The notes beneath the pieces were generated by a model that was not told the origin of the DNA, made no database searches, and was given only the letters and a program-made list of their open reading frames with translations. From Bacteroidota bacterium (GTDB lineage Bacteria > Bacteroidota > Ignavibacteria > UBA10030 > UBA8401), in the NCBI GenBank assembly GCA_030824295.1, contig JAVBYA010000503.1, positions 1-20,522 on the forward strand: a stretch of DNA of 20,522 nt, written 5' to 3'. This document shows, one piece after another, positions 7,070 through 14,344 of this stretch. The first letter of the stretch is position 1, and each line of letters starts with the position of its first letter. The position numbers and the translations under genes are program-made.

Positions 7070-7912
7070 CTATTTGTGGGAAGAGTTATTGGAGAAGAGC
7101 CGGTGCTTCATCATGTTCACCCGGTCCTCTTCAATATAATAAGAACCGAGCACTTCATCATCGTTCTTCTTTCCGCCGTGGAAATCGGATCCGCCGCTCT
7201 CCAGCAGGAAGTACTCGTTCACCACGCCGCGGTAGTATGCGGTGTGGCTCGGCTGGTGCGAGGGATGGATGACCTCGATGCCGTCCAGACCGGATTTGAT
7301 GGTGTGATGGAGCAGTTCTTCGGTGGTGTAGCGTCCGGGGTGCGCCAGAAAGGAGAGCCCGCCGGAGGAGGAGATCAGTTTGATGGCATCGGTGATGGTC
7401 AGCTGGAATTTCTTCTCGTATGCCGGACCGCCGTTGCCGATGAATTTCTCGAATGCCTGATGGTACGTTTCGATGTAGCCTTGATCGACCATGGCGGAGG
7501 CGATGTGCGGACGGCCGACGGCCCCTTTTCCTGCGCGCTGCATGACCGCTTCGAACCGGAGCGGCACGTTGATGCTGTTCAGTTTCGCCACGATGCGCTC
7601 GGCCCGCTTCACCCGTTCGTGGCGGAAGAATTCCAGGTATTCCAGCAGACGGGGGTTCGTGTAATCGACGAAGTAGCCGAGGATGTGAACATCCTTCTCT
7701 TCCACCAGTGCGCTCAGTTCTACGCCGGGGATGACCTCCACGCCGAACTCTTTGCCGTATTCGATGGCATCGGGAAAGGAGGCGACGCTGTCATGGTCCG
7801 TAATGCTGATCACCGACAGACCGCGCTGTTTGCACTTCTTGATCAGTTCGTACGGCGAAAACAAACCGTCCGAAAAGGTCGTGTGCATATGCATGTCTGC
7901 TTTGATCGCCAT
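7070..7912 (-). CDS. PHP-domain phosphoesterase (RNase AM / nucleoside 3',5'-bisphosphate phosphatase type)
   Basis: The 280-residue protein is a stand-alone PHP domain. Metal-ligand motifs appear in the expected order: HMHTTFSDG (His8, His10, Asp15), TDHD (39-41), GVELS (Glu65), VHILGYF (His76), GRPHIA (His136), LAHPG (His191) and GSDFHG (Asp243, His245). This is the YciV/RNase AM layout. In E. coli that enzyme trims 5' ends of RNAs including 5S and 23S rRNA, and relatives hydrolyse nucleoside 3',5'-bisphosphates such as pAp. It lies between the Crp/Fnr gene (15-nt gap) and ribH, so it is probably part of one operon. The family is secure; the substrate is inferred. Histidinol phosphatase of the PHP class is less likely given the GRPHIA insertion. 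Confidence 0.88.
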   Translation of the reverse strand: MAIKADMHMHTTFSDGLFSPYELIKKCKQRGLSVISITDHDSVASFPDAIEYGKEFGVEVIPGVELSALVEEKDVHILGYFVDYTNPRLLEYLEFFRHERVKRAERIVAKLNSINVPLRFEAVMQRAGKGAVGRPHIASAMVDQGYIETYHQAFEKFIGNGGPAYEKKFQLTITDAIKLISSSGGLSFLAHPGRYTTEELLHHTIKSGLDGIEVIHPSHQPSHTAYYRGVVNEYFLLESGGSDFHGGKKNDDEVLGSYYIEEDRVNMMKHRLFSNNSSHK

Positions 7913-7927
7913 ACCGTCTGCAGTGGA

Positions 7928-8623
7928 TTAGGAGTGAAGGGTTTTGAAATTTTCGTAATCGTTGATGATGAGCTTGCTTCCCTGCAATTGCACGAATCCT
8001 TTTTTGATGAACTTGTGGATCATGCGGGAGATGGTCTCGCGGCTGGTGCCGGCCATGTTCGCCAGATCCTGCTGCAGCGGCAGTTCGTCGATCTCCACCT
8101 TCCCTTTGCGGAAGACCCCGACATCGTCCGCCAGCTGCAGGACGACGTTCGCCACACGCCCTGCGGCATCCTTCAGGGAGAGACTCTTGATCTGTGCGTC
8201 CGCTTTGCGGAGCCGTCCGGTCAGTTCACGGAGCAGGCCGATGGCAACAGAGGGATAATCAGTGAGCGATTTCAGGAAATCGCCGCGGTGGATCATAAAA
8301 AGTTCGGATTTGGAAGTGGCAACAACGCTGGCGGAGCGGGTGGAACCGTCCAGGATCGCCATCTCGCCGAAGAAGTCGCTCTCGCCCAGGATGGAAAGGA
8401 TCACTTCGCGTCCGTCATCGTCCATCCGGACGATCTTCACTTTGCCGGAGATGATGACGAAGAGTGCAGCGCCCGTCTCTTCTTCCAGCAGGATGATGCT
8501 TCCCTTCTTATACTTCTTCCGGACACCCAGCGCCGCGATATGCTCCAGGTCTTTGTCGCTGAGCTCCATGAAAATAGGGACGTTGCGAAGGACTTCTACT
8601 TCTTCCACCATGGGTTTCACCAT
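7928..8623 (-). CDS. Crp/Fnr-family transcriptional regulator
   Basis: The 231-residue protein has an N-terminal cyclic-nucleotide-binding beta-roll (about 12-125), a dimerisation helix (about 127-150) and a C-terminal winged helix (about 155-225). The phosphate-binding cassette FFGEMAILDGSTRSASVVA keeps the Gly86-Glu87 and Arg96-Ser97 pairs that contact cAMP in E. coli CRP, so a cyclic nucleotide ligand is plausible. There is no N-terminal cysteine cluster, which argues against an FNR-type iron-sulfur sensor. The recognition helix region is LANMAGTSRETISRMIHKF. The start ATG at 8623 has no Shine-Dalgarno; a second ATG at 8611 is possible. A strong promoter lies at 8668-8696, with an inverted repeat across the leader that could be an autoregulatory site. 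Confidence 0.92.
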   Translation of the reverse strand: MVKPMVEEVEVLRNVPIFMELSDKDLEHIAALGVRKKYKKGSIILLEEETGAALFVIISGKVKIVRMDDDGREVILSILGESDFFGEMAILDGSTRSASVVATSKSELFMIHRGDFLKSLTDYPSVAIGLLRELTGRLRKADAQIKSLSLKDAAGRVANVVLQLADDVGVFRKGKVEIDELPLQQDLANMAGTSRETISRMIHKFIKKGFVQLQGSKLIINDYENFKTLHS

Positions 8624-8667
8624 TAGAATATTGACGTTTGTAAATGAGCGCGCGGTAGGACTGCGTC

Positions 8668-8696
8668 AATATAGAGGGTGTTGTGATGAAAGTCAA
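8668..8696 (-). promoter_or_regulatory. Sigma-70-type promoter for the crp/fnr operon
   Basis: TTGACT (8696-8691), 17-nt spacer, TATATT (8673-8668) on the minus strand, identical in both hexamers and spacing to the DUF177 promoter. The predicted start near 8661 leaves a leader of about 38 nt. The downstream PHP, ribH and possibly porZ-like genes have no equally clear promoter. Confidence 0.8.
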
Positions 8697-8718
8697 GGAA
8701 GGGAAAAGGAAGTACTTT

Positions 8719-9867
8719 TCATCGGAAACAGTGGATATTCTTATCTTCTGCGGCGATTATGAGGGAATTTTTCCAGACGAGCGGTGACGTTTTGATCCTG
8801 CTCTCCATGTGCTGCTTCCATAAAACAGTGCCGTCCATCGGTGACAGCGCATAGATATATTCATCGAGTGATGTAACGATCAGTGCGTTCGATAGAACGG
8901 CTGGCGTTGTATTGACTGCATTCCGAGCGGTGAATGTCCATTTCCTAACACCGTCCGCTGCGCTGTAGGCGGAGACGGTTCCATCCATCGCCGTGAGATA
9001 GATCGTACCGTTACTCACAGCCGGTGCGGACATCAGCATGCTGCCGGCGGGAATGGAGTAACGGAGCGCGCCGGTCGCAGCATCAAGCACGTAAAGATTC
9101 GAATCGCGCGAGGCGGCATAGAGTGTACCGTCAGAAAATGTGAGTCCGGCGAAGAATCCGTTCTTCGCGCGGAACGACCAGCGCTGCTTCCCGTCCGTAA
9201 CGGAGTGGGCCGAGACGATCCCGCCGGTATTGGCGCAGTAGACCGCATCCCCGGAAGCACACGGGGCGGAGCGGAGCGGCGAGCCGGTGTCGGTGTTCCA
9301 GACTTCAAGGCCGGACGATGTGCGGAAGGCGCGCAGTGAACCGTCCAACCCGGCAGTGATGACCATATCCCCCACCGCCAGCGGCGACGCGGCAATGCCC
9401 CCCGCGCTGCTGCGCCACAGGACGATCCCTTCCTCCGTATCAATGCCGAGCAGGTTCTCCTCTTCCCCTTCGTTCCCGACGATGATGAACTTCCCGGAAA
9501 CGACAGCGGAGGAAGAGATGGGAGAGAATGTCTTCATGGAGCGGATCTTCTTTCCGCTCGTGATATCCACTGCATGCAGTTCACCCTGCATGGTGCCGAT
9601 GATGAGCGTATTGCCGACGATGACCGGAGCGCTGTTGCCGAATCCTGCGCCGGCGTTGTATTCCCACGCAGCGGTCATCGGGAAGGTCAATACGGTGGAA
9701 GCATCGAACGAACGCTCCGGTATGCGTCCGTACATCGGCACATCGGCGGATGCGGGATCGAGCGTCAGTCCGAACCGCTGCAACGAAGCGCAGCCCGGCA
9801 ACAACAACAATGCAGCGAAAAGCAGCGGCGGGAGAATGAAATATCGGTATGGAAGAAAATGAGTCAT
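8719..9867 (-). CDS. PQQ-type beta-propeller outer-membrane lipoprotein (BamB-like)
   Basis: The 382-residue protein has a lipoprotein signal ending LLLPGC (Cys26), so it is predicted to be membrane-anchored in the periplasm. At least seven PQQ-enzyme-like blade ends follow, each of the type D-x-x-x-G-x-x-x-W (for example GIDTEEGIVLWRS, AFRTSSGLEVWNT, AYSAADGVRKWTF, ALSPMDGTVLWKQ), alternating with SAPVV..G.L(I/Y) strands. Architecture and length resemble BamB, the propeller lipoprotein of the outer-membrane barrel assembly machine. No PQQ-binding catalytic residues are expected in this type. The ATG at 9867 lies in an A/T-rich leader without a Shine-Dalgarno. Its neighbour upstream is a barrel-containing protein, consistent with an envelope role, but BamB function is inference. 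Confidence 0.78.
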   Translation of the reverse strand: MTHFLPYRYFILPPLLFAALLLLPGCASLQRFGLTLDPASADVPMYGRIPERSFDASTVLTFPMTAAWEYNAGAGFGNSAPVIVGNTLIIGTMQGELHAVDITSGKKIRSMKTFSPISSSAVVSGKFIIVGNEGEEENLLGIDTEEGIVLWRSSAGGIAASPLAVGDMVITAGLDGSLRAFRTSSGLEVWNTDTGSPLRSAPCASGDAVYCANTGGIVSAHSVTDGKQRWSFRAKNGFFAGLTFSDGTLYAASRDSNLYVLDAATGALRYSIPAGSMLMSAPAVSNGTIYLTAMDGTVSAYSAADGVRKWTFTARNAVNTTPAVLSNALIVTSLDEYIYALSPMDGTVLWKQHMESRIKTSPLVWKNSLIIAAEDKNIHCFR

Positions 9868-9900
9868 AATAATAAAAATGAAACAACAAATAAAAGAACG

Positions 9901-9975
9901 CTCACGCTAAGGCGTGAAAAGAAAGAGAACAAACCACGAAGACACAAAGGCACGAAAGAGGAACTTTAAGGAAAT
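9901..9975 (-). repeat. Dispersed phrase repeat, inverted copy of 19250-19335
   Basis: Reads CTCACGC...GAACAAACCACGAAGACAC... on the plus strand and matches the reverse complement of 19250-19335 over most of its length with scattered mismatches. On the minus strand it contains CTTTGTG/CTTCGTG beats every 8-9 nt. It lies just upstream of the BamB-like gene start, in non-coding sequence. Confidence 0.75.
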
Positions 9976-9986
9976 TAGCTTTCAAC

Positions 9987-10036
9987 GTCATTCCGGAGAC
10001 CGCCGGCAACGGCCTGTCTGCGGTCGTCCGGAATCT
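9987..10036 (+). repeat. GTC-tagged long hairpin, first of an inverted pair
   Basis: GTC (9987-9989) is followed by ATTCCGGA (9990-9997) and GACCGC (9998-10003). After a 16-nt loop come GCGGTC (10020-10025), one bulged G, TCCGGAAT (10027-10034) and CT. The 14-bp stem has a single bulge. It shares its end signature with the next element and with the 51-bp module of the arrays. Confidence 0.8.
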
Positions 10037-10047
10037 ATCTTTATGAC

Positions 10048-10100
10048 AGACCCTGAAATCGCACCGATACTCTCTTGCGCACGGTGCTCTTCAGGGTGAC
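10048..10100 (-). repeat. GTC-tagged long hairpin, second of an inverted pair
   Basis: On the minus strand GTC (10100-10098) precedes ACCCTGAA (10097-10090), a 2-nt internal loop and GCACCG (10087-10082). A 15-nt loop follows, then CGGTGC, a 3-nt internal loop, TTCAGGGT (10057-10050) and CT. It has the same 8 bp + 6 bp layout as 9987-10036 but different sequence, and faces it tail to tail. Confidence 0.8.
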
Positions 10101-10115
10101 GAAGCGAATATATCT

Positions 10116-10136
10116 GTAGCTGGGACGGTCCGTCCC
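10116..10136 (+). repeat. REP-like GTAG hairpin
   Basis: GTAG (10116-10119), two bases, then the palindrome GGGACGG (10122-10128), T, CCGTCCC (10130-10136). A GTAG tetranucleotide 5' of a short hairpin is the recognition signature of RAYT-mobilised REP elements. Confidence 0.65.
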
Positions 10137-10159
10137 GGTCTTGCGCCAAAGTTTTAGTG

Positions 10160-10184
10160 AGCCGCGATGAACCATCGCGGCTAC
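10160..10184 (-). repeat. REP-like GTAG hairpin, inverted relative to 10116-10136
   Basis: On the minus strand GTAG (10184-10181) directly precedes CCGCGATG, a 3-nt loop and CATCGCGG; the pairing extends by AG/CT to 10 bp (10160-10169 with 10173-10182). Its stem is unrelated in sequence to its neighbour, and it points the opposite way. Confidence 0.7.
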
Positions 10185-10187
10185 ATT

Positions 10188-10241
10188 TAGAAAACCTTGC
10201 GAAGGTTACAACGCAGATGCAACTCAACCTTCGCAAGGTTT
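10188..10241 (-). terminator. Terminator-like nested palindrome after the peptidase-barrel gene
   Basis: The perfect 16-bp arms AAACCTTGCGAAGGTT (10192-10207) and AACCTTCGCAAGGTTT (10226-10241) surround an 18-nt loop. Each arm is itself a palindrome (AACCTT-3 nt-AAGGTT), so either one long or two short hairpins can form. It lies directly after the stop at 10248; on the minus strand the stem ends in TTTTCTAAAT. Confidence 0.75.
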
Positions 10242-10247
10242 CTTATT

Positions 10248-13067
10248 CTAGAAATCCCAACCGAAGAAGAACTGGTAGAACAGACCTTTCTGCAGCTTGC
10301 TCAGGTCGTCGGTGATGCGTTTGCCGACGTCGTACCGCAGCACCAGGAATCCGCCGATGCTCCAGCGGAGACCGCCGCCGATACTGCCGAGCGTTTCCTT
10401 ATACGTGTTGTCCCACGCGGAGCCGGCATCGAAGAATGCCGCGCCGCGGAACGAACCGAATCCGAGATTCATGAACGGGAGTTTCAGATTCATCTGATCG
10501 ATGAACGGAAAGCGGAACTCGTGACTGGTAAACCACATCCGCTTGCCGCGGATGGAGAAGCGGTAGTATCCGCGCATGTCCCAGCTCCCTCCCATAAAGA
10601 AGCGGCGCGCTTCCTCTCCCTCGTTCAGCGTGAGCATGAAACGGGAAGCGAATGCCGACCGTTCGCTGATCCTATGATAGAAGCGTGCATCGGCGATGGC
10701 GGTGTAGTATCCCACATTGCCGTACTGCACATCCTGCGTATATGCCAGCGTGGCGATGAAGCGGGAACCGTCGATCGGACCGGTCTGCATCCAGAGCGAG
10801 TTGTCGTGGACGAACGTGACGGAATTGGAGAGAATGAGCGCCTTGCGCGGACGGAGCGACAGGTAATTGTCCTTGTCCGAATTGCTCAGACTGATGCCGG
10901 ATTCGACGCGCTGGAATTTAGAAAGCGGATAGCTGAGCACGAAATAGCCGCCGAAATTCCGTTCATAATAATAGAGGTCCGGATCGGTCAGGTCGTAGCG
11001 GCGGCCGGCAAAATGGAAGATGCCGGTGGCGTAGTTCATCCGCTGGCCGAGGGAAACGCGCGTCACTGCAAGATTGAAACTGCCGAGGAACTCGTCCGAC
11101 ACCTGCGCGTTATTGTAGAGCAGAAAATGATACTGATCGTTGCCGAGCACATCGCTTGCCGCCAGCGCCGCTCCTCCCGCCGTACCGAAGATCGGATCGG
11201 TCGAGACCTGGCTCTGTGCGATATCCAGCGAATATTCCCCCATGTACGGCTCGAACTTCACGGTGGAATCGGTATCGATGAGTTTGGGCACCCATGAATT
11301 CGCTGTTGCCGGAAGTTCCATCCGGACCGACTGACGTGCGGAATCGATGCGCGCGGAGACGCGGGAGAGCGAGTAGATCTTGAAGCTGTAATTCTCGAAG
11401 CCGGAGAAGAGCAGCTCATCCTTGTCCGTCCAATGGGGATCGAAGAGCGCGCCGGTGAAATCGGTCACCTGCACCGCGCGGGAGCCCGGCACGCCGACCG
11501 ACGCAGCGGGTAGCGCCCAGATGTTCTGCGCGCCGTCGATGTTGGAAGTGTACGTAAGATACTTCCCGTCCGGCGAGTAGGATGGTGCATAGGCATTGTA
11601 GCGGCCGTCGGTGACAGCGGTGACCGCACCGCCGGAGACGTCCGCCTTGAACAGATTGTACGTCTCACCGGAAGGATCGGGCGTACGGTCCGAACTGAAG
11701 ATGACCGCCTGACCGTCCGGCGTCCAGACCGGATCGCGGTCATCGTACGGATCGTTGGTGATGCGCTTCAGCTCCTCGCGCGACAGGTCGTACGTGTACA
11801 GGTCCATCCGTCCCGCCTTATCGCTCGCAGCGAAGACGAGCTTCGTATCATCCGATGACCAGTTGGGCGAAGCATAGACGACGAGACCGGAGAACTGGAG
11901 CGTCCGCACCAGCCGGTTCTCCAGGATATCGTACAGATGGAGCGCATCGGTCTCCCCTTTCTTCGTCACGAACGCAAGGAGTCCATTGCGGGTGATGTCC
12001 ATCCTGCTCTGGAAGACATGGAACGATTCGAACTCGTCGCTCTTCTCCCCTTCCACCACCTGGATCAGCTCCCGCTCCTCATCGTTCTTCGCATCCAGGT
12101 TCGTCCGATAGATGGAGGTATAGCCGGTATGATTGCCGATAAAGAGCAGCTGCCGGAGCGAATCGTTCCGGAAGTAGAGCGGCTTGGTGTTGAAGCCTTT
12201 CTTCACCACGGCGGAGGCGATGCGGCTGGTGAAATCGGCATCGGCCAGGACCGGATAGTACCGTTTCTTGAAAGCGTAGATCCATTCCTCGTCCAGCTCC
12301 TTGTACGATTTCCCGATGGTCGCTTTCATCACCTCGTTGAACGATGTGCTCTTCCAGAAATTCTCCATGAGCAGGAGCAGTTTCTCCTCGCCGTACGTCT
12401 CTTCGATGTACTTCAGGATGTACTGTCCCTGCTTGTACATCAGGAACGTACCGTAGATCGCCTCCATATTCTGCAGCGGCACAATGTAGTTGTTCAGCAC
12501 GGCGTCGCGGATAAGCATCTCGGACTGATCGTCCGGGTGCGTGGACCAGACCTCCGCGAGTCCTTCGGTGAACCAGAGGGGCGGCATGCGGTCATAAGGA
12601 AGCCGATGGTCCATCAATACGCGGGAGACTTTGCTGTGCATGAACACATGCACCAGCTCGTGACGAATCACATGGCGGAAGCGGGAAAGGGAGCCGTCGG
12701 ACGGGATGACGACGCGTCCTTTCAGAAACTCGAAGAAACCGCCGACCCCTTCCGGGATGAAGCCGCCGGTGGTATTGGTCTGCTGAAAATGGAGAGGAGA
12801 CGAATAGAAGATGAGCGGAATGCGCCGGATAACGGAGTGATTGAACCGGACCTGGAGCTGGGAGTACGCCTCTTCGGCGAAGAAAGCCCCCTGCTGGGCG
12901 AGTTCCTTCATTTCCGGATAATAATAGATGTCGAAATGCTCGGTGCGGAGGATCTGCCAGTCGAACTCGGTGTACTGCACCTTGTTATGACCGAAGGAGA
13001 AATATTGGGCGGCGGCCGGAAGGACCGCTGCGGCCGTCAACGCTATGATGAGCACCGTGCGACGCAT
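10248..13067 (-). CDS. Fusion of metallopeptidase-like domain, TolB-type propeller and outer-membrane barrel
   Basis: The protein has 939 residues from ATG at 13067 (MRRTVLIIALTAAAVLPAAAQ, a clean signal peptide). The TTG at 13109 would put 14 residues ahead of it and is disfavoured. Domain order is as follows. First, a peptidase-MA/gluzincin-like domain (about 25-260) with RHELVHVFMH (His136, Glu137, His140) and WFTEGLAEVW (Glu168, likely third zinc ligand). Second, a PD40/TolB-type propeller (about 300-600) with repeats such as SPNWSSDDTKLVFAAS, DPVWTPDGQAVIFSSD and APSYSPDGKYLTYTSN. Third, a C-terminal beta-barrel (about 640-939) with alternating aromatic strands, an SFRGAAFFDAGSAWDN segment like BamA/surface-antigen barrels, and a terminal Phe (FFFGWDF). 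It is predicted to sit in the outer membrane. Activity and target are unknown. A terminator-like palindrome follows. Confidence 0.85.
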   Translation of the reverse strand: MRRTVLIIALTAAAVLPAAAQYFSFGHNKVQYTEFDWQILRTEHFDIYYYPEMKELAQQGAFFAEEAYSQLQVRFNHSVIRRIPLIFYSSPLHFQQTNTTGGFIPEGVGGFFEFLKGRVVIPSDGSLSRFRHVIRHELVHVFMHSKVSRVLMDHRLPYDRMPPLWFTEGLAEVWSTHPDDQSEMLIRDAVLNNYIVPLQNMEAIYGTFLMYKQGQYILKYIEETYGEEKLLLLMENFWKSTSFNEVMKATIGKSYKELDEEWIYAFKKRYYPVLADADFTSRIASAVVKKGFNTKPLYFRNDSLRQLLFIGNHTGYTSIYRTNLDAKNDEERELIQVVEGEKSDEFESFHVFQSRMDITRNGLLAFVTKKGETDALHLYDILENRLVRTLQFSGLVVYASPNWSSDDTKLVFAASDKAGRMDLYTYDLSREELKRITNDPYDDRDPVWTPDGQAVIFSSDRTPDPSGETYNLFKADVSGGAVTAVTDGRYNAYAPSYSPDGKYLTYTSNIDGAQNIWALPAASVGVPGSRAVQVTDFTGALFDPHWTDKDELLFSGFENYSFKIYSLSRVSARIDSARQSVRMELPATANSWVPKLIDTDSTVKFEPYMGEYSLDIAQSQVSTDPIFGTAGGAALAASDVLGNDQYHFLLYNNAQVSDEFLGSFNLAVTRVSLGQRMNYATGIFHFAGRRYDLTDPDLYYYERNFGGYFVLSYPLSKFQRVESGISLSNSDKDNYLSLRPRKALILSNSVTFVHDNSLWMQTGPIDGSRFIATLAYTQDVQYGNVGYYTAIADARFYHRISERSAFASRFMLTLNEGEEARRFFMGGSWDMRGYYRFSIRGKRMWFTSHEFRFPFIDQMNLKLPFMNLGFGSFRGAAFFDAGSAWDNTYKETLGSIGGGLRWSIGGFLVLRYDVGKRITDDLSKLQKGLFYQFFFGWDF

Positions 13068-13176
13068 ACAGGAAACTACATCTTGGCGGGGAAAGTTGCA
13101 ACTGAACAATCGTCAAGAGGGTGACAGTACCATTCAGTTCTCAACTATCGGTTCACTGATAATCCTATCTATCTTT

Positions 13177-13220
13177 AAAAAACAACTGCAGCACGAGTAT
13201 TCCCCGTGCTGCAGTGTTGT
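13177..13220 (-). terminator. Intrinsic terminator after the sugar-phosphate isomerase
   Basis: Arms ACTGCAGCACG (13185-13195) and CGTGCTGCAGT (13205-13215) are perfect, with a further ACAAC/GTTGT pairing below a small bulge. On the minus strand six T follow (13182-13177). It lies about 33 nt past the isomerase stop. Confidence 0.85.
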
Positions 13221-13252
13221 TCTTATCTATCAATGACCGACCGGTCACTGCA

Positions 13253-14302
13253 TCATTTCACCTTTCCCAGTTCCTCTTTCAGGAAGTCGATCTTCTTGAC
13301 CGGGCTCGGGTCGACGCCGTTGAGCATGGCAAGATAGAAACTGACCCAGTCCGCCAGATACAGCAGCGAGAAGGTGCGGGCCAGGAGGGACTTCCCTTCG
13401 GTGTACACTTCCGTAATGCCGTCCGCCAGCGGTGCGATGATCCCTTTCGAGACCTCCATCCGGAGCTGTATGCGTTTGTAGTCCTCTTTGTCGCGCAGGA
13501 TGACGACGTGCATCTGTTTCATCAGTCCGGTGAGCACTTCCCAGCCGACGATCTCATTATGGTTCAGTTCCGGGAAGACATGACCGAACGCGAGCGTCTT
13601 GGCATTCTCGGTGATCTGTCCGCGCCAGCGCGTGTTGACCGTATCGAACTTATCCGCACCGGAATAGATGAGCGGCAGTTTGCCGTGCAGAGTTTTGGCA
13701 AGGTTCAGCGCCTGATTGTCCGCCGCGTTGTGGTCCGCATAGCGGGCCGAGAGGGATTGCAGCAGCGCCAGGGTCTCTTTGATCTCTTTCTTCTGGTCCT
13801 TGATGAAGCCGAGCTTACTCAATGCGATGAGCGTCGGGAAGAACGAGTAGCCGAGCGCGGCGCGCGGGGGAAGTCCGCCCGGGATCTTGATGTACGGATG
13901 TTTGTGCTTCTTCGCCATCTTCTCCACTTCACCGCCGGAAGTGATACAGAAGATCATTGCTTTGCGTTTCACCGCATCCTTGTACGCCGCTACGGTCTCC
14001 TCCGTGTTGCCGGAATAGCTGGAGACGATGACGAGCGTGTTCTTGCCGACGTAGTCCGGGAAGTAATAGTGACGGTTCACGATGACCGGTACGGCGCACT
14101 TGTCCGCCAGGTACGCGCGGAGCAGGTCCCCGCCGATGGCAGAACCGCCGAGTCCGGTGATGACGATGTTCTGGATCTTCGCGGTCTTCAGTTTGATGGT
14201 GGCGGCATTGCCGATGGAGACGGCCTCGGTCGCCTGAATTGGAAATGTAAGAATGAGATTTCTCATTCCTTTAGGATCATGTTTTGCAATAAGAGAGTTC
14301 AT
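13253..14302 (-). CDS. Bifunctional phosphoglucose/phosphomannose isomerase (SIS family)
   Basis: This enzyme type interconverts glucose-6-P or mannose-6-P with fructose-6-P and was first known from archaea. The 349-residue protein has two SIS domains with GLGGSAIGGDLL (50-61) and SSYSGNTEET (94-103), the phosphate-binding segments, and PPRAALGYSF (Arg147). Glu232 (RGQITENAK) and His248 (ELNHNEIVGW) are spaced by 16 residues, the same spacing as the catalytic Glu203/His219 pair I recall for the Pyrobaculum enzyme. It stands alone between two terminators or repeat regions. The ATG at 14302 has no clear Shine-Dalgarno. Family is secure; the balance between the two substrates is unknown. Confidence 0.93.
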   Translation of the reverse strand: MNSLIAKHDPKGMRNLILTFPIQATEAVSIGNAATIKLKTAKIQNIVITGLGGSAIGGDLLRAYLADKCAVPVIVNRHYYFPDYVGKNTLVIVSSYSGNTEETVAAYKDAVKRKAMIFCITSGGEVEKMAKKHKHPYIKIPGGLPPRAALGYSFFPTLIALSKLGFIKDQKKEIKETLALLQSLSARYADHNAADNQALNLAKTLHGKLPLIYSGADKFDTVNTRWRGQITENAKTLAFGHVFPELNHNEIVGWEVLTGLMKQMHVVILRDKEDYKRIQLRMEVSKGIIAPLADGITEVYTEGKSLLARTFSLLYLADWVSFYLAMLNGVDPSPVKKIDFLKEELGKVK

Positions 14303-14344
14303 ATGATAAAAAAAGATACGTTGCTGGATTGGGTATTTATGAAA

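Noticed and set aside
7076..8626. 516-codon plus-strand ORF
   Set aside because: It runs antisense across both the PHP and Crp/Fnr genes, whose motifs are intact; it reflects GC-rich codon bias.
8627..8673. Canonical CRP operator in the Crp/Fnr promoter
   Set aside because: The inverted repeat is ATATTGACG-like with a 27-nt gap, unlike TGTGA-N6-TCACA.
9868..10247. tRNA or structured RNA gene in the hairpin cluster
   Set aside because: The hairpins are separate perfect palindromes with tag sequences; there is no cloverleaf, TTCGA-type loop or CCA end.
13068..13109. Longer start (TTG at 13109) for the peptidase-barrel protein
   Set aside because: It would place 14 residues before a clean signal peptide that starts at the ATG at 13067.
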